Source: Cocleimonas flava (GTDB lineage: Bacteria; Pseudomonadota; Gammaproteobacteria; Thiotrichales; Thiotrichaceae). From it: a stretch of 64,000 nucleotides of DNA. Positions 59,237 to 64,000 of this stretch are shown piece by piece; the first letter of the stretch is position 1, and the number at the start of each line of letters is the position of its first letter. Location of the stretch: assembly GCF_004339015.1 (NCBI RefSeq), contig NZ_SMFQ01000003.1, forward strand, positions 744,001 through 808,000, given 5' to 3'. The notes below the pieces were generated by a model that did no database searches, was not told the DNA's origin, and saw only the letters and a list, made by a program, of their open reading frames with translations. The position numbers were made by a program, and so were the translations under genes.

Positions 59237-61009
59237 TTGAAAATCAAGGAAGTACATATTAAAAATTGGAGATCAATTGAATCAGTTAAGCTTGATTATC
59301 AGGATCTGATGATATTTATCGGCCAAAATAATCACGGAAAATCCAACATATTAAGCTCACTTTTGTTTTTCTTTGGAGAGATAAAACCTCAAGAGCTAGA
59401 TTTTCATAATCAATCGGATGAACTATTTGTAGAAGTTGTTTTCTCAAACCTAGATGAAAGCGATCGCTCTACATTCAGCAAATACGTTACATCTGAGGGA
59501 GAGATAAAAATCAGGAAGACTGCATATGCCTCCGGTAGTTTTGATTACAAAGGTTATATTCAAAACCCAGTCGAAGAGTGGCTTCAAGAAAGCAATGCTG
59601 GCGCTTATACCGCAAGGGCAACAGCTGAATCTCTACCTTTGGCTGAGTTTCTTCCTGAGGTCGGGAGAATTACACAGGCAAATATTAAGTTCGCTCAATC
59701 GGAATATATTCAGAGAAACATCGACACGGTTTCATTCAATTATGAAATGGAAGATTCCAACTTTTTAGGCTTGAAGAATGTAGCGAAAGGGATATTTGGA
59801 CAGGTATTTCATATACCCGCAATTAGAAGCGCCTCAGATGATTATGTTACTAAGGAGACAAGTGCATTTGGCTCTCTATATTCAAAGTTAATTGAACAAA
59901 TGTCTTCTTCAAACCCTGAATGGATTTCAGCTAAAGATAATATCTCAACTCTTTTTGGTTTGTTAAATAAAACTGATAGTGAAGGAAATCATAACGAAGA
60001 ACGCCCGCCCGAATTATCTGCTTTTGAAGAAAGACTTAGTTCTCACCTTTCATCTTGGGGGGCTGAGATTGACGTAGAAATAGTTGCACCAAATATTGAT
60101 GATGTCTTTAAAGCTAACACTCAGGTATGGATAAATGATGGGGTTAAAACTGATATTAATCGCAAAGGGCACGGATTGCAGCGTGCCTTGAGTTTTGCCT
60201 TAATAAAAACCATAGCTGAAACTCTTCAAGAAGAGCGCGTAGCGGCTGAAGAAGCAGGCGAGACAGCTGGTGCTCGGCGTGCGTCAAATTCAATGTACTT
60301 CATATTGGAAGAGCCCGAACTTTATTTGCACCCACAAGCTCAAAGGGCTTTGTTTCAATCACTAACATCATTGGTCGAGGGAGGTGCGCAAGTATCACTT
60401 TGCACTCATTCAAGTGCATTAATAGATTTAGAGTATTACAAATCAATATGTATTGTCAGAAAAGACCAACCAGAGAGCGGGACCACTATATGTCAATGTA
60501 CCGAGGAAATTTTTACAGGTAATGACAAGAAAGACTTCAATCTTAGCTACTGGGTAAACCCTGACAGGAGCGAATTGTTCTTCGCGCAAAAAGTAATATT
60601 AGTTGAAGGAGCCACCGAAAAGACGGTAATTCCTTACATCGCCCAAAGAATAGATTGCTTCAAGCATCAGTATTCAGTTATTGACTGCGGTTCAAAGAAT
60701 AACATTCCAGCCTATGTTGGTTTGTTAAACAAATTCAATATTCCTTATGTGGCGGTATATGATATTGATCATCAGGCAGGTAAATCACAAGCGGCCATTG
60801 ATTCCGCAGATATTGCAACCCGAGGAATAGAGGATGTTGTTGATAGAAGTTGTGGTTCTACCATCACGTTAGTAAATGATATAGAGGAAGAACTTGGCAT
60901 GGCTCAAGGTGCCGGTAGCAAACCTTATGTTGCTTTGGAAGAAATAAGCAGTGATGACTTTGAGGTTTCGGATCAATTTAAAGACAAAGTCCTAACAATG
61001 TATGAGTAA
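59237..61009 (+). CDS. OLD-family ATPase/TOPRIM nuclease
   Basis: Overcoming-lysogenisation-defect-type protein of 590 aa. The N-terminal ABC-like ATPase has Walker A GQNNHGKS (29-36) and Walker B YFILEEPELYLHP (about 354-366), with THSSALIDL after it. The C-terminal TOPRIM domain has ILVEGATEK (about 454-462) and VYDID (about 507). TTG start with AGGAG 6 nt upstream. The size and order match class 1 OLD nucleases and Gabija GajA. No GajB helicase is adjacent, so a stand-alone phage-defence nuclease is most likely. Confidence 0.88.
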   Translation: MKIKEVHIKNWRSIESVKLDYQDLMIFIGQNNHGKSNILSSLLFFFGEIKPQELDFHNQSDELFVEVVFSNLDESDRSTFSKYVTSEGEIKIRKTAYASGSFDYKGYIQNPVEEWLQESNAGAYTARATAESLPLAEFLPEVGRITQANIKFAQSEYIQRNIDTVSFNYEMEDSNFLGLKNVAKGIFGQVFHIPAIRSASDDYVTKETSAFGSLYSKLIEQMSSSNPEWISAKDNISTLFGLLNKTDSEGNHNEERPPELSAFEERLSSHLSSWGAEIDVEIVAPNIDDVFKANTQVWINDGVKTDINRKGHGLQRALSFALIKTIAETLQEERVAAEEAGETAGARRASNSMYFILEEPELYLHPQAQRALFQSLTSLVEGGAQVSLCTHSSALIDLEYYKSICIVRKDQPESGTTICQCTEEIFTGNDKKDFNLSYWVNPDRSELFFAQKVILVEGATEKTVIPYIAQRIDCFKHQYSVIDCGSKNNIPAYVGLLNKFNIPYVAVYDIDHQAGKSQAAIDSADIATRGIEDVVDRSCGSTITLVNDIEEELGMAQGAGSKPYVALEEISSDDFEVSDQFKDKVLTMYE

Positions 61010-61011
61010 GA

Positions 61012-61072
61012 ATCTAACAAATATGTCAATTAGGATATTCACAAGCTCACGCCTATTACGCGGGCGTTATAT
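61012..61072 (+). other. Possible attC-like site before the HExxH gene
   Basis: ATCTAAC (61012-61018) and GTTATAT (61066-61072) nearly complement each other, and the right end CGCGGGCGTTATATT closely resembles the 3' end of Vibrio-type attC sites. The inner left half does not pair well, so at best a decayed or chimeric site. Confidence 0.4.
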
Positions 61073-61085
61073 TAAAGAAGACTAA

Positions 61086-61559
61086 ATGATCACATTTATT
61101 GAAAACTGGATTGATGAAACACTTAATAATTATTCCAGCCAAAAACAATCTTGCAGCCAATTTTCTGAAGAATTTAAAGGTTTTTATCCTTTGGAGTTTT
61201 TACAAAAGTGTAATTTTGTCGTAGTTAATAAAATTCCAAAACCAGATCATCCCAGTTTAATAGATGCCGGTCTTGGAAGTTTCATTGATGAACCTTCTGA
61301 TGGAATTACATATAAAAACACATACTTTATTAAGTCTGGTTATGAACAAACACCATCATTACATTTTCATGAGTTAGTCCATGTCTTACAATGGAACATT
61401 CTAGGAGTAAGTGGCTTTATTAACCGTTATATTTATGAACTTAAAAAGTACGGTTATGATGATGCACCGTTAGAAGTAATGGCTTATTATCTTGAAGATC
61501 TTTATTCAAATAATGAAAAACCAATAGATGTATCTAATTATGTTAATCAAAAAATATAA
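61086..61559 (+). CDS. HExxH protein, putative zinc-dependent peptidase
   Basis: Protein of 157 aa of unrecognised family. The motif HFHELVHVLQW contains HExxH (95-99), and a downstream APLEVMAYYLEDLY (Glu about 130) could supply the third gluzincin-type ligand. No signal peptide is visible, so an intracellular protease-like or toxin-like role is possible. The gene is AT-richer than the core genes, lies 76 bp behind the OLD gene and is bracketed by attC-like half sites, suggesting an acquired cassette. Confidence 0.65.
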   Translation: MITFIENWIDETLNNYSSQKQSCSQFSEEFKGFYPLEFLQKCNFVVVNKIPKPDHPSLIDAGLGSFIDEPSDGITYKNTYFIKSGYEQTPSLHFHELVHVLQWNILGVSGFINRYIYELKKYGYDDAPLEVMAYYLEDLYSNNEKPIDVSNYVNQKI

Positions 61560-61582
61560 CACGTTGCAGCATCGGAAAAAAT
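61554..61582 (+). other. Possible 5' half of an attC site after the HExxH gene
   Basis: ATATAACACGTTGCAGCATC overlaps the stop codon. ATATAAC is the exact complement of the GTTATAT before the gene. The matching 3' half is missing; 61583-61618 shows nothing else. Confidence 0.3.
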
Positions 61583-61618
61583 TATTCAATGAAAAACAAA
61601 CGATTTCAATCTAGTAAC

Positions 61619-61647
61619 ATCACCCCCCTACTTTGGGACACTTTTTT
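61619..61647 (+). repeat. C6/G6 dispersed repeat, unit 23
   Basis: Forward copy (CATCACCCCCCTACTTTGGG, ACACT6) in the convergent gap between the HExxH gene and pxpC. It is followed by a degenerate start of R1 (AATCTAGCAACATC). Confidence 0.92.
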
Positions 61648-61690
61648 AATCTAGCAACATCTTACAAACCCCATTCCTAGGTTAATCATT

Positions 61691-61756
61691 GTACGTCGAC
61701 GATTCCTCACGGAATCTACAACATACTTTCTTAGGCTTCTGGTAAGCCTAAGAAAG
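61691..61756. repeat. Second intergenic repeat family, copy 2
   Basis: Hairpin CGATTCC-TCAC-GGAATC and TCTGGTAAGCCTAAG match 40590-40653. Its right end provides the stop codon and last three codons of pxpC. Confidence 0.65.
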
Positions 61757-62713
61757 TAAAAACCCAGAATACTCCCCCAACTCCCCTTCCAAATCAGCAA
61801 TCCCAACCTTCACAAACTCCACCTCCACCCCCGGCTTACTCTGACTCAACTTCGCCACATCCAAATGCGCCACACACCCCAATAACGGATACCCACCAAT
61901 CGTCTGCCGATCCTTCATCAACACAATCGGCTGCCCATCTTTAGGCAATTGAATAAACCCCGTACTAATCCCCTGCGAGATAATACTTTTACCATCATGC
62001 GGCAACGCCTCACCCTTTAAGCGATAGCCCATGCGATTTATTTCATTACTGACGCGATAGCTTTGCTGGGTAAATTTATTCAAGATCGCTTCACCACAGC
62101 CATTTTCAGAATAATTCGGGATAAAACGTATGCTGATTTTATCTGGGTATGACGGGATATACGCTTCAGGCACCACGGTTGAAAATGGCCCCGTACCCTT
62201 TATGTGTCGCTCGTTGTAATGCGGATAATCCAGTGAATCTCCTGCGACTAATTTCTCGCCGTTTTGATGGATACCCCCCAAATACTCCCGCATTACGGTA
62301 CTGCAACTGGATAATTGTGGCTTAACATCAAAACCACCGGCAATCGCCAGATAGGCATATAGCCCATGATGTGCGCCACCAAAGCGAAGTACATCACCTG
62401 CTTTTATCGCGTAACTGTGCCATGTTTTGAGTGGTTTATGATTGAGTGTTGGGTGTAAGTGCGCGCCGCAAATGGCGATTCTTGTGGGTTTGGTAAAACG
62501 TGCTTCAAACCCGCCCAGACAAATTTCTATCTGCGGTGCATTGAAGTTGTTTTGCAATAAACGATTCGCCCATAGATAAGCGTGTTCATCCATCGGGCCA
62601 CTATTGGTGATGCCATAGTGTTGCATACCGTAGCGCCCATAGTCTTGAAGTAAACTAATGACGCCAGGTTTTACTATTTGCAAGGTAGGCGGTAATAAAT
62701 CGTCTAGCGACAT
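61748..62713 (-). CDS. pxpC: 5-oxoprolinase subunit C (KipA-like)
   Basis: Biotin-dependent carboxyltransferase-fold subunit of 321 aa. IVKPGVISLLQDYGRYGMQHYGITNSGPMDEHAYLWANRLL at the start and GISTGFIQLPKDGQPIVLMKDRQTIGGYP near the end are diagnostic. With PxpA and PxpB it cleaves 5-oxoproline to glutamate using ATP. It abuts pxpB on the minus strand without a gap. Its last codons and stop fall in an intergenic repeat, so the C-terminus is probably repeat-altered. Confidence 0.95.
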   Translation of the reverse strand: MSLDDLLPPTLQIVKPGVISLLQDYGRYGMQHYGITNSGPMDEHAYLWANRLLQNNFNAPQIEICLGGFEARFTKPTRIAICGAHLHPTLNHKPLKTWHSYAIKAGDVLRFGGAHHGLYAYLAIAGGFDVKPQLSSCSTVMREYLGGIHQNGEKLVAGDSLDYPHYNERHIKGTGPFSTVVPEAYIPSYPDKISIRFIPNYSENGCGEAILNKFTQQSYRVSNEINRMGYRLKGEALPHDGKSIISQGISTGFIQLPKDGQPIVLMKDRQTIGGYPLLGCVAHLDVAKLSQSKPGVEVEFVKVGIADLEGELGEYSGFLLS

Positions 62714-63406
62714 TTAAAACTCCCCGCCCAAATCAAGGTACGCTTGTTTGCTGATGGGATTAAATTTAATGCTATCCCCTACTTCAAATTCGCACGGTGG
62801 GTGTTGATTGTAATCTACAAGATTCATTGGGGTGCGACCGATGATATTCCAGCCACCCGGAGAATCAAATGGATAGATAGCGGTTTGTTCGCCGGCAATG
62901 CCTAAACTGCCTTTGGGTACTGAAAGCCTTGGGGTTTCTTTTCTCGGCACTGCAATCGGCTGATCAACAGAGCCTAAGAATGCAAAGCCGGGAGAGAAAC
63001 CAAGGGCAAACACACGATAGGTTTTCTGGTGATGCATCTGAATGATTTGCTCGATCGATAAGCCGGTTGATTCAGTCATTTCATGCAGATCGAGCCCGAC
63101 TTCTTCACCATAATAAACGGGGATTTCTATGAGTTTCTGTTGGCCATCATGGGTGTCATCTTCTGCTGCGTTTAATACGATATCGGTTATCGTTTCCAGC
63201 TTATCGACAAAGCCTTGATGGTTTATTTTACGTAAGTTAAAGCTTAAATGTATCGACGCGTAGGAAGGCACGATATCAATCACATAGTCTGCAAGTTCAG
63301 CATCGATAAGTTGTTTTAACTTAAGTACTTGAGCGGCTACCTGCTGCGATATCTTCTGCTCGAACAGCACAACTACGGTGTTCTCGGATACAGAAACTAC
63401 TTTCAT
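62714..63406 (-). CDS. pxpB: 5-oxoprolinase subunit B (KipI-like)
   Basis: KipI/PxpB protein of 230 aa with VPSYASIHLSFN, IPVYYGEEVGLDL, YRVFALGFSPGFAFLGSVD, PRLSVPKGSLGIAGEQTAIYPFDSPGGWNIIGRTP and the C-terminal cyclophilin-like half. It interacts with PxpC in the 5-oxoprolinase complex. It lies between pxpA and pxpC on the minus strand, 50 bp after pxpA. Confidence 0.95.
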   Translation of the reverse strand: MKVVSVSENTVVVLFEQKISQQVAAQVLKLKQLIDAELADYVIDIVPSYASIHLSFNLRKINHQGFVDKLETITDIVLNAAEDDTHDGQQKLIEIPVYYGEEVGLDLHEMTESTGLSIEQIIQMHHQKTYRVFALGFSPGFAFLGSVDQPIAVPRKETPRLSVPKGSLGIAGEQTAIYPFDSPGGWNIIGRTPMNLVDYNQHPPCEFEVGDSIKFNPISKQAYLDLGGEF

Positions 63407-63456
63407 GGCTTTATGGAAACTATCAACATTGTATTTATCAGAAATATCACAATGGA

Positions 63457-64000
63457 TTAAGACTTCGTAAAATTAGCATCAATAAATTTTCTAATGCTTT
63501 TAACCGATTCCAGCGCTTGCACATTATCACCATGCACACACAGGGTATCGGCATGGACGGATAGCGTGTTACCCGAAATACTGATGGCTTGTTTGTCTGT
63601 AATCAACGATTTGATTTGATCCTGGATGTCATTTTCATTTTCCAGAACCGAGCCTTCCAGAGCGCGTGAGGTCAGGTTTCCATCATCGGCGTAACGTCTA
63701 TCGGCAAAGGCTTCAAACAACAGCGATACAGAATGCTTTTCTGCCAGTTGTTTGTTTTCTTCGGCATCGGCATTGGCCAGTATCATCAATGGCACAGGGT
63801 CTTTTAAAGACGCGACTGCTTGCATAATCGCGGTTAATTGCGATTTGCTTTTCATCATGGTGTTGTACAACGCGCCATGCGGTTTTACGTAGCCGATCTT
63901 GGTGCCATTGGCTTCGCAAATCGCCTGTAATGCCCCTACCTGATAGAGCACCAGTTGTCTTATTTCATCTGCATTAAACGACATGTCACGACGTCCAAAA
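63457..64000 (-). CDS. pxpA: 5-oxoprolinase subunit A (LamB/YcsF), 5' end outside window
   Basis: C-terminal three quarters of the LamB/YcsF-type subunit. VKPHGALYN, FEAFADRRYADDGNLTSR and LCVHGDN are hallmark motifs. The ATG at 63984 is internal: the frame continues to the window edge as FGRRDMSFNADEIR, the conserved family segment, so the true start lies beyond 64000. First gene of pxpABC. Confidence 0.95.
   Translation of the reverse strand, partial: FGRRDMSFNADEIRQLVLYQVGALQAICEANGTKIGYVKPHGALYNTMMKSKSQLTAIMQAVASLKDPVPLMILANADAEENKQLAEKHSVSLLFEAFADRRYADDGNLTSRALEGSVLENENDIQDQIKSLITDKQAISISGNTLSVHADTLCVHGDNVQALESVKSIRKFIDANFTKS

Noticed and set aside
59237-61009. Gabija system (GajA)
   Set aside because: No UvrD-like GajB follows; the next gene is an unrelated HExxH protein.

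Overview
The window looks like chromosomal DNA of a low-GC (roughly 40 %) marine-type gammaproteobacterium. The protein families point there: a Tsx/OmpK-like nucleoside porin, a PuuD-type urate oxidase, a GlyGly-CTERM (rhombosortase) anchor, sigma-54 promoters and TruC. No species is claimed. No rRNA, tRNA, CRISPR array or intact transposase was found.

Layout. 0.2-4.5 kb: a MacAB-like efflux operon with two permeases. 4.6-27 kb: a large purine and nucleobase salvage/catabolism block. It holds adenine deaminase, a BMP-type ABC nucleoside importer, guanine deaminase, XdhABC, a nucleoside porin, ureidoglycolate lyase, allantoicase, PuuE allantoinase, PuuD, UraH, UraD, an 8-oxoguanine deaminase-like enzyme and an NCS2 permease. 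Together these make a nearly gapless route from adenine or guanine to glyoxylate and urea. The porin and the NCS2 permease each have a well-formed sigma-54 promoter, which suggests nitrogen control. 27-29 kb: a large exported GlyGly-CTERM protein with acidic repeats. 29-31 kb: two divergent phosphoribosyltransferases. 31-34.5 kb: DUF2805, flavin reductase, DUF2256, an FeS-type photolyase and RsgA. 34.6-43.3 kb: peroxiredoxin, small enzymes, an SHMT-like enzyme divergent from a LysR regulator, an orphan ParB and MarC. 43.5-50.9 kb: a periplasmic ankyrin protein, two tandem VPTLS-motif membrane proteins, a ferric-reductase-like protein, a hydrolase and two SnoaL-like exported proteins. 51-56 kb: LysR, AraC, an exported tandem OsmC-like protein, an MBL hydrolase and a small membrane protein. 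56.4-61.6 kb: truC followed by an accessory segment with duplicated palindromic repeats, a MITE-like element, an OLD-family nuclease and an HExxH protein that look inserted. 61.7-64 kb: the 5-oxoprolinase genes pxpCBA, with pxpA cut by the window edge.

The most striking feature is a dispersed ~30-bp repeat (core CACCCCCCTACTT followed by a T-run). It occurs more than 20 times, almost always within about 100 bp downstream of a stop codon and in either orientation. Two occurrences are translated: one encodes the N-terminus of UraD and another near-copy lies inside xdhB.
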